A DNA stretch of 64,000 bases from Adiantum capillus-veneris (lineage: Eukaryota > Streptophyta > Polypodiopsida > Polypodiales > Pteridaceae), in the NCBI GenBank assembly GCA_014529385.2, contig CM043969.1:27291446-27355445 (forward strand). Direction: 5' to 3'. Below, piece by piece: positions 45,176 through 55,685 of this stretch. The position numbers and the translations under genes were made by a program. The notes below the pieces were generated by a model. It searched no databases. It was given only the letters and a program-made list of their open reading frames with translations, and was not told the origin of the DNA. The stretch's first letter is position 1, and each line of letters starts with the position of its first letter.

Positions 45176-45279
45176 GTAACAAGATAATTAACAAACATGG
45201 GGGCATCGTCATTAAAACCTTCATATGCAAAATCAAAGCTATCAATGTTCATTCTACTCTCTTGGTTATTGTCAGCCAT
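45172..45279 (-). pseudogene. Element C gag, N-terminal part
   Basis: Starts MADNNQESRMNIDSF at 45279 and reads to VNYLVT where D interrupts. With one copy of CTAG removed the frame joins LQQAMGN at 33887 without a shift. The Met is the first after the PBS leader (about 385 bp) and lies in the longest frame. Confidence 0.8.
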
Positions 45280-45664
45280 GTTAATTGAACTTATGTGTTT
45301 ACTTAGTGTATGCTTTGGAAATTCAAAACCTTAGTTGCTACTCCTCTTAGCCTTTGAAAATAGGCCCACGACTCGAATTGGTTAATTATAGAGAGTAGTG
45401 GAGTGAGTCTAACATAGCAAAGTTGTCGAGGGATAGCTCCTTTCGGACTTCTTATGGCTCAATAATGGTAATTCCATAGGAAATTCTAAAAAGACTCCAT
45501 TATTAAGTCCAAAACTCTCAAGGTGTGCACCATATCCCACATAGTGGGCTCAACAAAACCGATAATAGATCCCAGTCCCACTTACCCTAATATAATTAAC
45601 AAAATCAGCCAGTAATAGGCTACTTAAGGACCTCTCTTCTTAAGCAAGAAAAGAGAAACCAAAT
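45280..45664 (-). other. Leader of element C
   Basis: About 385 bp between PBS and gag. No ORF, and no inverted-repeat lattice like that of A or E. Confidence 0.6.
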
Positions 45665-45676
45665 GCTCTGATACCA
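45665..45676 (-). other. Primer binding site of C, initiator tRNA-Met
   Basis: The minus strand reads TGGTATCAGAGC, a perfect match to the classic plant initiator tRNA-Met PBS, one base after the LTR. Confidence 0.95.
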
Positions 45677-45907
45677 ATGTAATGAAAATGGCCTATGAAC
45701 TTTGAGAGTAGCGGAATTAGGAAATTAGGTGAAGCACTTTTGAGATATTACTTTGTGAGCATAGTGGGTGAACTTAATTGATGGTAGCAACATAAACATG
45801 GTACTTAGTTAACTTGGCATGAACAAGACTTTTGCAGGAGAGAGAGTTTAGAGAACATGACAATAGTTGAGGACCGGATTCATATGGAACCGGTCCCCCC
45901 TCTAATA

Positions 45908-46163
45908 GGCATTTGTATTATAGTTTCTCCCATCAAGAGAGACTTGGTACAATACAATCTTTGTGTTCCTTGTGACCTATGTGATGCAATGAAGATGGAA
46001 AGCTTCATGCATCACAAGCATAACATAAACTTGTAGGCGTTTGTATTATAGTTTCTCCCATCAAGAGAGACTTGGTACAATACAATCTTTGCGTTCCTTG
46101 TGACCTACGTGATGCAATGAAGATGGAAAGTTTCATGCATCACAAGCATAACATAAACTTGTA
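45908..46163. repeat. 128-bp tandem duplication in C LTR
   Basis: Units 45908-46035 and 46036-46163 (GGCATTTGTATTATAG / GGCGTTTGTATTATAG to AAACTTGTA), with very few differences, so the duplication is much younger than the element's decay. Confidence 0.92.
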
Positions 46164-46989
46164 GAAAGCATTAACTATCCCAAGCCTCAGTCCCAAGGCG
46201 TCAAACACCTTCGAAGGTGGAGAGAGCTAGCGGGAAATGAGGATAGGGAAGAGGAAGAAGAAACATTCCATAGGAGAAAGAAGTAGCTCCTCACTTATCA
46301 TTACTCTTGTTGCTAGCATACATAATAGCATAGTAATGGAGATGGAGAAGATGGCACGCTTAAGCATTGAAGCATGACTCTTGGTTGGATTTGCATTCCA
46401 TAGCCAAGAGTGTTGATGTAGGATTTCACTCTCACAAGCTTGGAGAAGGAGGTGGTGTTCCTCAATTTTCACCAAGTGAGAATGGTGTCTTCAATGAGTG
46501 TGTGTGATGGTGTATATCCCCTAGCACCCCCTTTATTGCTTTGGGAAAAAATTCTACTTGCTACAAGCTCATTGGACCCCTCTCCCCTTAGCCAATCACA
46601 TCCAGCATACAGTCAAGCATATGGGTAGTCTTTTGACAAGTGTCCTCCTTACCCCTTAGAGAGAGAGAGCTTGAAACTATCTAGATATTTGTTATGTGGA
46701 AGTGAAAGCTCATTGGACCCCTCTTTAGCCCAACCAATAGCATTCAAGAACCCATGTTTAGTGAGAGTCCGATATGTGTCCCATGTGCTCTTTTAGAATT
46801 CCCCTAACTTTGAGATTTTTATGCATAGGAAGTTTCTCAAGAAACTTCCTCATTAAGTGAGTAGGTTCTCTTTTTGACTCAAGCATCCTACCCCCCCTGC
46901 ATAGGAAGCTTCTCAAGCAACTTCTTCATTAAATGTGACAAGTACCTCAAGTACCTTAGTCATCAAGCATAACAAGAACCTTAGGTGGA

Positions 46990-47240
46990 GTTCCCACCTC
47001 AAGCACAACCCTAGCTTGTTTAAGTTTAGGTCGGGTTCCCACCTCGAGCACAGCCCTAGCTTGCTTAAGTTTAGGTCAGGTTCCCACATCAACCATAGCC
47101 CTAGCTTGCTTAAGTTAGGTCGAGTTCCCACCTCAAGCATAGCCCTAGCTTGCTTAAGGTTCCCACCTCAAGCGCAGCCCTAGCTTGCTTAAGTTTAGGT
47201 CGGGTTCCCACCTCAAGCTCAGCCCGAGCTTGCTTAAGGT
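46990..47240. repeat. 45-bp tandem repeat in C LTR
   Basis: About five and a half copies of CCTAGCTTGCTTAAGTTTAGG plus TCGGGTTCCCACCTCAAGCACAG. One copy lacks about 10 bp. Confidence 0.92.
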
Positions 47241-48629
47241 CAAAGGACTTTTCACACTAACCATTGGAGGTATTTAATGAAGCTAACCCTAAGGTCTTTT
47301 AAGCTTCATTAGTTGCACATTGCTCTTTGATGGACTACCTCCTTTTAGGCCCTTATTGAGATGTAACCATCTCTCCTCTTGGTCCCTTGCTGAGGTAAGT
47401 GTAGAAGCACTTATTGCACATTGCTCTTTGATAGACCATCTCCTTTTGGACCCCTATTGAGATGCAACCATCTTTCCTTTTGGTCCCGTGTTGAGATAGG
47501 TCTAGAAGCACACGTCTCTATTTTAACTCTTGTTCCTGTTTATTCTCCCACATTAAATGATCAGTTTAATATGAGAAAATCATTTGGTAAAGTTAGATAT
47601 TATATTTTATGACATCAAAAAGACAAGCAGACAAGCAGAAAAATTTTCAACGAAATCAAAAGACGGAAGCAGGAAGCCCAAATTAGGTGGCCAAGCCTAC
47701 TTTTGCAAAACTTCTTGCAGAATGAGCTACAAGAATCCGATCATGGAAATTTTTGACTCTAACATAGATTTCACGGCCTAGTAGGACTAATGGGAGAATC
47801 TGGGAAAATTTGGCTCGAGAAGTCCAGGTATAGATATCCAGGGTAGGCTAAAACCACCTCATTTTCACTTGGAGCCTTTGCAAAGAGAGCATTTTGGCTT
47901 CTTTCACGTGTCATTTCCGGAGCCCACAGCTGACCTTTTTCAGTGTTGTCTCACACAAGACATAAGGGGTAAGTTCTTTACTCATCAATGATCCAATTTG
48001 TACGGCCAGTAGCTAGTCTAAAGCCCTAGAATAAACCCTAGAAATCGAGAAGTGCAAGAAGACCTATGACCTGAAACTGACAATAGTGGCTTGCCAGCTT
48101 GACCAAATCGGACAGGATTTGAAGCATAGCATGCCCTAAAATAATAGAACCTTTCCATACCATCAGATGATCATTCGGTTGGGGTCCAGGGTCCCCAGTA
48201 GAGAAATTAGGGTTTTTTGGAAAAGGCCAAAATTCCGACCTAGCTCCATAGATGGCTTTCTAATGAGGTTCATATACAATGTATATGATTGGTTTGGTGA
48301 AATTCATCAACAAAGCCCTCGAAAAGCAGAAAACGGCTCGAAGGGTACAAAGCGTCAAATATGACATACGAGGACAAACTGACTCCAAATAAGCCAAAAT
48401 TGGAGAGGTAGCTTCACGACTATGTTATGGACAAGTCCAAAGCCTCACGGTTGATCGACCAACCCAACAGACAGAGTAATCACAAAAAAACGGTGATTTC
48501 AGAGTCGACAGAGCACAAAGTGATGACGGCATGACCAAACTTGATCAAATTCAATTTAGGATTTGTATTAGGTGTATGAAACATGTTTGGGTCAAAATTT
48601 GTGAGATTTACAATGTTTTTGTCATTGTA

Positions 48630-48651
48630 GTAAATAATCACGATTATTTAC
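48630..48651. repeat. A-family inverted repeat, ORF2-side copy 1
   Basis: Perfect arms GTAAATAATC and GATTATTTAC around AC. Confidence 0.9.
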
Positions 48652-48914
48652 TTTTGCATCATTTTTTCTTGAAAATTTTCAATTCACCTCACCTATCATG
48701 TGTACACACGTATTACATGCCAAAAATCAAGTATGAGCCAAAATGACAACCCATTACTTTCAAAATTGCCAAAAAATGCAAAGAAGTCTATATAAGCCAA
48801 AACATGGGTTATGAACAACTTTTCTTGATCCATATCACCTCATAATTCATACCCATGCTCTATACCATTCCTAGAACCAATGCATGCCAGAAAAATGTCA
48901 ATTTTGGAAGAAAA

Positions 48915-48936
48915 GTTAATAATCGCGATTATTTGC
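48915..48936. repeat. A-family inverted repeat, ORF2-side copy 2
   Basis: Arms GTTAATAATC and GATTATTTGC around GC; 285 bp from copy 1. Confidence 0.85.
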
Positions 48937-49204
48937 TTTTTGGTCAAAATTGGGAAATTTGGATATTTTGTCATCATACATCCAAAGAGCATGTTGAGAT
49001 AAGCCTACTATCCAATTTTGAGTCAATTTGGATTTCAAAATCTCAAATTTTCTTTATATCTAGTGTTTTAGTGACCTAAAACCAAAATCTGGTACCATTT
49101 TTACCCTGTGCATTCAAATGAGCCCATATTTCCCTCAGAGCATGCAATTGGCATATACTTCAAGCCTATAAAGCCAAGTTTGCAAGTTTAAATTTTTTCC
49201 AACT

Positions 49205-49226
49205 GTAAATAATCGCGATTATTTAC
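49205..49226. repeat. A-family inverted repeat, ORF2-side copy 3
   Basis: Perfect arms GTAAATAATC and GATTATTTAC around GC, 290 bp from copy 2. The centre is 199 bp before the ORF2 ATG (200 bp in A2). Confidence 0.9.
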
Positions 49227-49334
49227 TTTGGTTGCAAATTTTTGTTTTGACCATACAGTTTTGTTCCTTGCATGATTTTATGCATCTTTGCTTGTTCAAA
49301 AATGGATTTGAAGCAATTTGGACCAGATTATCAG

Positions 49335-49342
49335 CATTTCAG
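49335..49342 (+). promoter_or_regulatory. Splice-acceptor-like site before ORF2
   Basis: CATTTCAG, with AG at 49341-49342, exactly 72 bp before the ATG at 49414. A2 has the same octamer at the same distance. Confidence 0.45.
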
Positions 49343-49413
49343 TCTAAAAGGACATTCCAGAAAAAAATCTGACAAATCTGCTAACTTTGCACTCTATTCA
49401 CTGAAGAGGAGCA

Positions 49414-52400
49414 ATGCAAGCCGCGGAGAAGGCCAAGAAGAAGTTAAACCAAAAGGAGAAACTGTAAGAACTGCCCCCATATCAACTGGACCCCGAGTCG
49501 ATAAAGGCGGAAAAATCATCCTACCTTTCTAAAGAACAGTTGGAAGAGAACCACACCACGGTTTTCACTGGCAGGTTTAAGAGTGAATAAGGGCATCCGA
49601 TGGAGTTGCAGCTCTTGCCTAAAGAGGTTTATGATATCGCAGCAAAGCCGGAAACCAAAGAGGATAACCGCAGGTTGGGGCTCCGACATTTCTACGAACA
49701 AGAGCCTTGCGGAGTGGACTTTTAGAAAGCTTACGAGCTTCTGTCCACAATCAATGAAGACGAAAGTGCCCAAATATCAGACAACCAAGGAAATAAGTTA
49801 GAGGTTGTAATTACAAAAGATATTGTGGTAGAGGCACTCTGACTACCCACTTAAGGGATGACCATGCGGGCTAGAGACTGGAAGACAGTGGGCACATTTA
49901 CAAAGGAAACAACTGCGGCTACATTCGTTGATCTCATCCACAAACAGGTGGAAGAGCCAGACCGTCTGTACCATCAACACTTCCATTTCTTGGCAAAAAG
50001 GCCACCTAGGTACACGATACCAAATCACGCCATGACCGCCACTTTTACAAAAGTTCTAAAGTCAACAACAAGACAGCTTGTGGCCCACGTGCAGTATGTT
50101 TTGAAAACATTAAAGGGTGCGCCAGAAGTATTAACTAGAATAGCCTATCATGCCATCGGCATGGCTGACAACCTACCTCCTGCCCCGGATCAGAGTACAT
50201 GGATCTTGGCAGCTCAACCCTCTCCCAGAGCTACAAGATCATTTAAACCATGTGATGAATCAGATGATAGCTCATTAGAGCGGCACAACAATGAAAGATC
50301 TGACAACAAGGAAAAAAGAGCTAGGAGGGACGAGATGAACCGGAAAGCTGTGGCTGCCCACCAAGAGGAGCCAGCTCAGAAACAAACAATATTTGAAAGA
50401 GAAGAACATTCATATCAGCGCACTAGGCAAGCACAGGGTAAAGACCCAGAAAAGTGGGTACCCATTGGCTTGAAAGGACTTCGAGCAAAAAATCATTCAA
50501 GAAAAGAGGCTGAGGATCCCAAAGATTATTTAGAAAGGATGTACCAAGAGGTAGAAGCCCTAAAGCTGAAAGAGACGGAAGAAGCGGCAAAGAAAGCTGA
50601 GGAAGAAGCTACTCAAGAGCAAAGCCAGGCATCTCCCCAACCGACCTCACCGCCGCCGGCACAACAGGACCAGCCCATGCCTACTCCACCATCATCACCG
50701 CCAGGCCAAGAGACCAATGAAGAAGCCGAGACCGACAAGGAAAAAGATTCTTAATTTACCCACCAAACGGAAGCTACACAGCAAGCTGACCACGCCGAAC
50801 AACATGAGGAAAAGGGAGCTTAACTAGAACTAGAACAGACAGCCGAGGAAATTCACAAGCCAGCGGATGAAACTGATAAAGAGCAAGATACAAAAAAAGA
50901 GCAAACCACTACAGATGAGGAAGAAACCGAGATTGAGAAGGCAGAAAGGCCTACAACCGAAGAAACGGTAAGGATTGAGACCACACAGGCTATTTCCACT
51001 CAACCAGAAACTACCGATGTATCAAAACCTTAGGATGGGCAACGAGAAGAACAACCATCCACCTCTACAGAACCACCAGCACCTACATCATAGCAAGAAG
51101 CAACACAGGAGGCTACCGGCACATCACAGCTCCCAAGACAGGAGGAGTGGCAATCCAATGAAGAAGTGATTTTACAAGTAAACGAGTATGCAAGGCAGAT
51201 GAAAATCATGACGGAGAAACTCCGCTCAGCAGCCTTCAACCGCAGTACAAAAGCCAAGGAACTAGAAATGGTCATCGATGCTCTTCAAGGAGAGCTCGAC
51301 GATAGGATGGCTACTATCACTGATCTCCAAAGGCAAGTACAAGAGCTAAAGAATGAAGCAGAACGGCATCAGATAGCCAAGGACAAACAACAGAATGGAG
51401 GAGTTGGGTGACCTCCTTACTAAATTAGCTGATGCATACAAAGTGAAAGATGAGCACATGACATAAGTGACAAACGAACTTCTTAACACCTCTCTGTCAG
51501 CTCAAAAAATTCAAGTACAGTTAGATGTCGCTAACGCTTCTCTCCAATATTTCAAACAAAGAATCAATGATCAGACCACTTTCTTGCGGCAAATAAGAGA
51601 AAATCTAGCCGTGGCCTCGATCAAGGGAACAGATGAAGTGTACAAAGCACTTGAAAAGAAAAATAGAGATTTAGAACTGGAGTTGAACCTTGAACAGTCA
51701 CAACGCAAAGACCTCGCACTGACGCGGGTCCAAAGAGAGGAGGAGCTCCTTAAGGAAATTGCAGAATTGAAAAGAATGAATCAATTCCTCAGAGATGGAA
51801 AGCCAAATATACAGGAAGAGGCGGGCACTTCAGAGCCACCACGAGTGGACATCCCCTCGGTCTCATTTGCTGACTTTGAGACGCAGTCTACAGCAGAGCC
51901 AAGTGGTGACGAAGACTTTCAAGTCCAACTTACAAACAAAGATACAGTGCCAATGGTCTAGCTTTCAAAGGCTCAAGAGGACGCACTGAAAGAGAAGATC
52001 ACCTTAGAGGAAGATGAGCAGTGGAAGGCCGCTATGGATTGGGAGTTGAGAGTTTTCAATGATCCTGAGTAGACAGGAGCTCCCTGGATCTCATTCTTGG
52101 AAGGGAACAAAGGCCTATGCTATGATATAAGTGGGCAACCCTCAGAGGAAATTCTCTATGGATTTTATGCCAGATGCATGTTCCTGCCCTCGCATAATAT
52201 GCTCGCTTTTGAGGAGGCATTCTACACTGGCTTCTTCACCTGGTGAACGAAGATATTTGCACCGGTGATAAGCAACCTCACGTCAAGATTTGTAGGATAC
52301 TCGGCTGTGGAACTGAAAAATAGAGTTACAATGCAATTTTCATCAAGTGGCAGAAAAAGAACACAAAATCAGATACCAAAAGGCACTGGAAGCACTGAAA

Positions 52401-52489
52401 GACCGCCTCGCCTGCCGTCAACCCAAAGACTACTTCAGCCCATAAAGCTGTGTGAAGGGACGACACAGGCGAGGAGGGGGGAATGTTAG
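49414..52489 (+). pseudogene. Element A ORF2: about 1000-codon protein of unknown function
   Basis: Open stretches 49858-50754, 51166-51411, 51467-51961 and 52265-52489 are joined by short runs with stops. The start MQAAEKAKKK is chosen because A2 starts MQAAHKSKRK at the equivalent place. Order: ELPPYQLDPESI and TTVFTGRFKSE; EPDRLYHQHFHFLAKRPPRY; a charged KE-rich part; a Pro-rich stretch (PTSPPPAQQDQPMPTPPSS, about 50640-50700); a coiled coil (LEMVIDALQGELDDRMATIT, about 51265-51330); LSKAQEDALKEKI; WISFLEGNKGL and CMFLPSHNMLAFEEAF. It ends ARRGEC just inside the 3' LTR. Its position between gag-pro and 3' LTR recalls env-like ORFs of Athila, but no signal peptide or membrane span is seen. 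At least one stop (TGA near 52244) is CGA in A2. Confidence 0.75.
52470..52483 (+). other. Polypurine tract of element A
   Basis: CGAGGAGGGGGGAA directly before the 3' LTR start TGTTAGCAGC. Confidence 0.85.
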
Positions 52490-53384
52490 CAGCAACCTAA
52501 CACTGACACCATTTTTCAGAGTTCTGCTTGTAAAACAATTATTATTTTGATAAATCGGGAATATTGTAACTCCTATTTTCTCGGTAAACTTTGTAATTAA
52601 TGAGCCGGGGCTACAAGCATCCAGATTGTATCAGCCAGTCAATTCCCAGCTTTGGTAGAACTCCAGATTATTACTTTTGACCACCCAAAAACCTTGGCTA
52701 AGGTATAAACCCCAAATTTTGTAAGTTTTTGGATAAGAATACACAATGTGAGCTAACGGCGCTCACTTCTCTCCTTCTCGCGCTTCCTACTCCCTCCCCG
52801 GTTGTCACATTGCGAATGCGTTTGTTGCATTGCAACCGCAGGTAAGAGCTCTACGCATAGCCATTTACAGTATTTCGTAGCTTTTGGCATCGCCGACCTA
52901 CAGCCTAATTTCATCATAACTAGGAATTTACACATTTAAAACAAAAACTAAGCATAGGCGGGGTATTGGGGCATCATTGCTAAACATTTAGATGCATTCT
53001 GGGTCGAAAACAACTAGGTCAAAAATCCACTGCTGTTAATAATCGCGATTTTGGAACTTGACCTAAAGTGGGATTTGAGGCCATAGGCATGTGTGCTTAG
53101 GTCTTATAAACTTGTCCTAGAAGTTTCATTACGTTTGGATGTCATTTGATGCTGTAATGGATGTGATTTTCTTGTCGATGAGCGATTGGCTTTTGGTGAT
53201 TTCAGTCACTTGAGTGTAGCTTGAGTTAGATGCGAGTTGTTAGTTGTTTTTTGAGAGATTGACAACCTCTTGTAGCCTCTATGCACTAGTCGAGTCAGCT
53301 TCGTCCCATGGTTTGACAAATTAATCGTGAATCTCGCTAATACTGCAATAAGATAGGATGGTGAGGTTAGACATGCATCCCACA
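52484..53384 (+). mobile_element. 3' LTR of element A
   Basis: 901 bp, TGTTAGCAGCAACC...GCATCCCACA. It differs from the 5' LTR by scattered substitutions and small gaps (roughly 5-8 percent by eye). It keeps TATAAAC at 52704, CAG/GTAAGAG at 52841/52842 and the half-site at 53036. Confidence 0.95.
53036..53052 (+). repeat. Half-site of the A-family inverted repeat in the 3' LTR
   Basis: TTAATAATC, GC, GATTTT, starting 348 bp before the LTR end. Confidence 0.7.
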
Positions 53385-53389
53385 CCAAT
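53385..53389. repeat. Target site duplication CCAAT, right of element A
   Basis: Matches 12540-12544; LINE coding sequence follows. Confidence 0.92.
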
Positions 53390-54716
53390 CGGATCTCCTC
53401 TTCATTGAGATAATTGTGGGTGTTTTTGAAGTTAAAACATCAATAAAATAGTGATGCCCACTTGACCCTCTAATGTTTGCCATTGGATTCTACCCTCTAG
53501 TACTGGCTAAGCTTTTTGCAGATGACTCCCTCCTCTTTCTTAAGGCTTGCCCTGAGGTTATTAGGAAGGCTCTATAAATTGTGCAATTTTTTTCCTTAGC
53601 CAGAGGATCAAAGTGTAGTATTGAAACATTGAGGTTGATCTCTCTCTTTGAGAAAAACTTGATTGGTCCGTCTATGTGGATTGGGGAAATAGTGTGAAAA
53701 GGGAAGATATTTTGGCACTTGGGAGCCCGTGGGGGTGGACATTACTCATAAGCAAAGATTGGGTTATGGAAAAAGTCAAGATCAAGATGCCTAGGTAAGA
53801 GTTTGTGCTTCTCTCCTTTGCAAGACGAGTGAAGGTTATCAATTCTTTTATGCTACCCTATATAGACTTTAATGTTCCAGTGTGTTGGATAGATTAATGC
53901 AATTGGAAGGAGTTCTTGAAACCGATAAATAGATTTATGTGCAAGAAAATAACTAAAGACACAGCACCTTGGTAGTGGGTGAAATGGTGAATGGTTGAAA
54001 AACCTTGGGAGCAAGGTGGTCTTGGGATCCTTAACCCAAGCATTCACACAGAAGCTCAATGTACCAAGTTTGTAGCAGCACTTGCTAAGAAAATTTTAGG
54101 CTTGGGAAATTATGGCCAAGGATACGATGGATAGCTCCGAAATACACTTGCAAGAAGGCGGCCAATGGAAAGGACTTGAGTTGCACGACAAGCTAGTGGC
54201 TCTGCAGTGGGGGTATGGCAGGCAATCTTACTCAAAAAATCAATAGAGCCATGAAGGATTTGGAATGGAGAGAGCTTACAAGGTACTTACACAACTCTTT
54301 ACTTCAATGGTCCCGTTGGCTGACCTCTAAGGTTGGAGGCATCCTTCTAAATATTTTCTAGAGGGAAGATGCTAGAAAGGTTAATAACAAAGGTATTAGA
54401 CATGTATGCCAATTATGGGACTATAGAAAATAAGTTGGAAAGGAAAGAACCAACTAGCCTTTGAGTTTAGCCTCAGTGGGTCAAAAATATTTCTAATCAT
54501 TAGAGCTCTAGAACGACTCAATAGGTGGTATCTGCTGGACTGTGAATCCAAGCTTGACTGGAAAGCCTAGCACGGTCCTATGAGCAGACATTTCTTGAAA
54601 CCGCAAACTAAAGATGTATATCTCACTCATATGGCATCACAAGATTGGTTCTCCTCTCTAAATAAGAAGTGGGGCAAAAATTACTCAGGGTCAAGATGGG
54701 AGACGACGATCGTGAA

Positions 54717-54770
54717 GAATATATGGCGTCCTCAATGGCCACAGAATATATGGCGTCCTCAATGGCCACA
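54717..54770. repeat. Perfect 27-bp tandem duplication in the LINE
   Basis: 54717-54743 and 54744-54770 are identical and in phase (27 bp = 9 codons, NIWRPQWPQ / NIWRPQWPH). Identity in an otherwise decayed LINE means a recent replication slip. Confidence 0.95.
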
Positions 54771-55200
54771 TGGGATGAATATTTTCTTATGGAAGGTGCT
54801 ATTGGGATCCATGCCAATTGGAGTGAAGGTTCTTACCATGGGAATTGGTCCAAACAGATGCTTGCAATGCATAACCTCTTGGAAGACCTCTCTCACCTAT
54901 TCAAGGAGTGTCTAACGATCTATGGTTTGGCAGGCAAGATCTGCAAGTGGATCCAAAAATTCTAGAAAATATGATTCTTTAAGAACGATCTTTCTTGAGA
55001 GGGAAAATCTTTAAGAGATAAGCACCGCTCATTGCTACACAAAATATGAAGTATTGCTACTTTAAACACATTTGGAAGACAAGGAACTATCGGATCTTTG
55101 AGAACTCTCAGGAAGTAGCTAAGTTCACAAAGATGGTCCAAGAAAGCAGAGCAACAATCATCACCACTATAAAGCAAAGGAACTTAGAGGAGTGAAGCTC

Positions 55201-55685
55201 AAAAGAGTGGAACAGAACCTTGGGTACTGCAATAACGGTTGTACAAAGGTGAAAGTATGGGCTCGTCCATGGTCATGGGGTGGCTCCTCCATCAGTCGAT
55301 GTATCTATGATCCATTGAAGTGGCCATGACTCGTCATGAGCATAGCAAGAATATGAATTATTTTTGGATATATGAATATAATCCACTCACCATTGTGAGT
55401 TTTCCGGAGTCTAGTGTGTGACGAAAATTTGTGAGAAGATATTTTCTAGCGCTTTAAGAATTCTTTCATCTTTGCTTTTAATCCTTTTTCAAGGAATTCT
55501 CTACACTTATACTTTAGTCAAAGTGTATAGGATCTTTTGGTAGGTAGATGTAGTGTGTGACTAGATCCTTGGGCCAACAAGGTGTCAAGAGGTTGGCAGA
55601 CAAGAGGGGCAGCTGAGACTCTCCCCTACACACTGAAGTTTGTTTATGCTCTTTGATTGAGCGTAGAGACCAACATCTATTATCT
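55201..55685. other. Gap between LINE and element E
   Basis: No ORF, TE edge or RNA gene recognised. TAGTGTGTGAC occurs twice (about 55420 and 55551). Confidence 0.4.

Larger units (their letters stand above)
29540..47552 (-). mobile_element. Element C: decayed Ty3/Gypsy chromovirus-like element, one LTR left
   Basis: A minus-strand element with 5' LTR 45678-47552, initiator tRNA-Met PBS, gag start at 45279, then (after element D is skipped) gag, protease, RT, RNase H, integrase and a chromodomain-like tail near 29540-29700. Without D it is about 6.7 kb. The 3' LTR is missing, so target duplication cannot be tested. Coding parts are heavily damaged, including a deletion through the RT active site, so C is older than D. 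Confidence 0.82.
45678..47552 (-). mobile_element. 5' LTR of element C
   Basis: 1875 bp. In plus orientation TGTAATGAAAATGG...TTCTCCCACA; on the minus strand TG...CA as required, with the PBS at its inner edge. It contains a 128-bp tandem duplication and a 45-bp tandem repeat. No partner LTR remains. Sequence of element A resumes at 47553. Confidence 0.85.
47553..49413 (+). other. Element A spacer before ORF2, with inverted repeats
   Basis: Non-coding, homologous to 8231 to about 10200 on the minus strand. It contains three family inverted repeats at 285-290-bp spacing, then the CATTTCAG acceptor-like site. Like the 5' leader it is made of diverged units of about 287 bp, so the leader type of sequence occurs twice in the element, once before each ORF. 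Confidence 0.75.
12545..53384 (+). mobile_element. Element A: 40.8-kb nested LTR retrotransposon, large non-autonomous type
   Basis: Bounded by LTRs of 919 and 901 bp (TG...CA) and by a 5-bp CCAAT duplication in a LINE. Removing B (9.5 kb) and the C+D block (about 18 kb) leaves about 13.3 kb: LTR, tRNA-Asp-type PBS, 2-kb leader, gag, protease, spacer, ORF2, PPT, LTR. No RT, RNase H or integrase of its own was found in the parts present. X, a relative, goes straight from protease to PPT. This fits a large retrotransposon derivative that depends on another element's enzymes. Loss of pol at the C junction cannot be excluded. Confidence 0.88.
53385..55200 (+). pseudogene. LINE, 3' half: RT palm to zf-RVT-type domain
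   Basis: Continues the RT frame of 11914-12544 with SDLLFIEIIVG. Then CPLDPLMFAIGFYP (motif B, Gln-Gly replaced by two stops) and the catalytic box LFADDSLLFL at about 53512-53541. Frames then break repeatedly; NGEWLKNLGSKVVLG and LTQAFTQKLN are thumb-like remnants. 54580-54965 matches the zinc-binding domain of plant LINE RTs: NIFLWKVLLGSMPIGVKVL, RCLQC, then SHLFKECLTIYGL in the next frame. Near 55060-55190, HIWKTRNYRIFEN is the usual C-terminal end. No poly-A tail was found. Confidence 0.85.

Noticed and set aside
52484-53384. This LTR as a solo LTR
   Set aside because: It follows a PPT and ORF2, and its outer flank CCAAT matches the flank of the LTR at 12545, so it is the 3' LTR of A.
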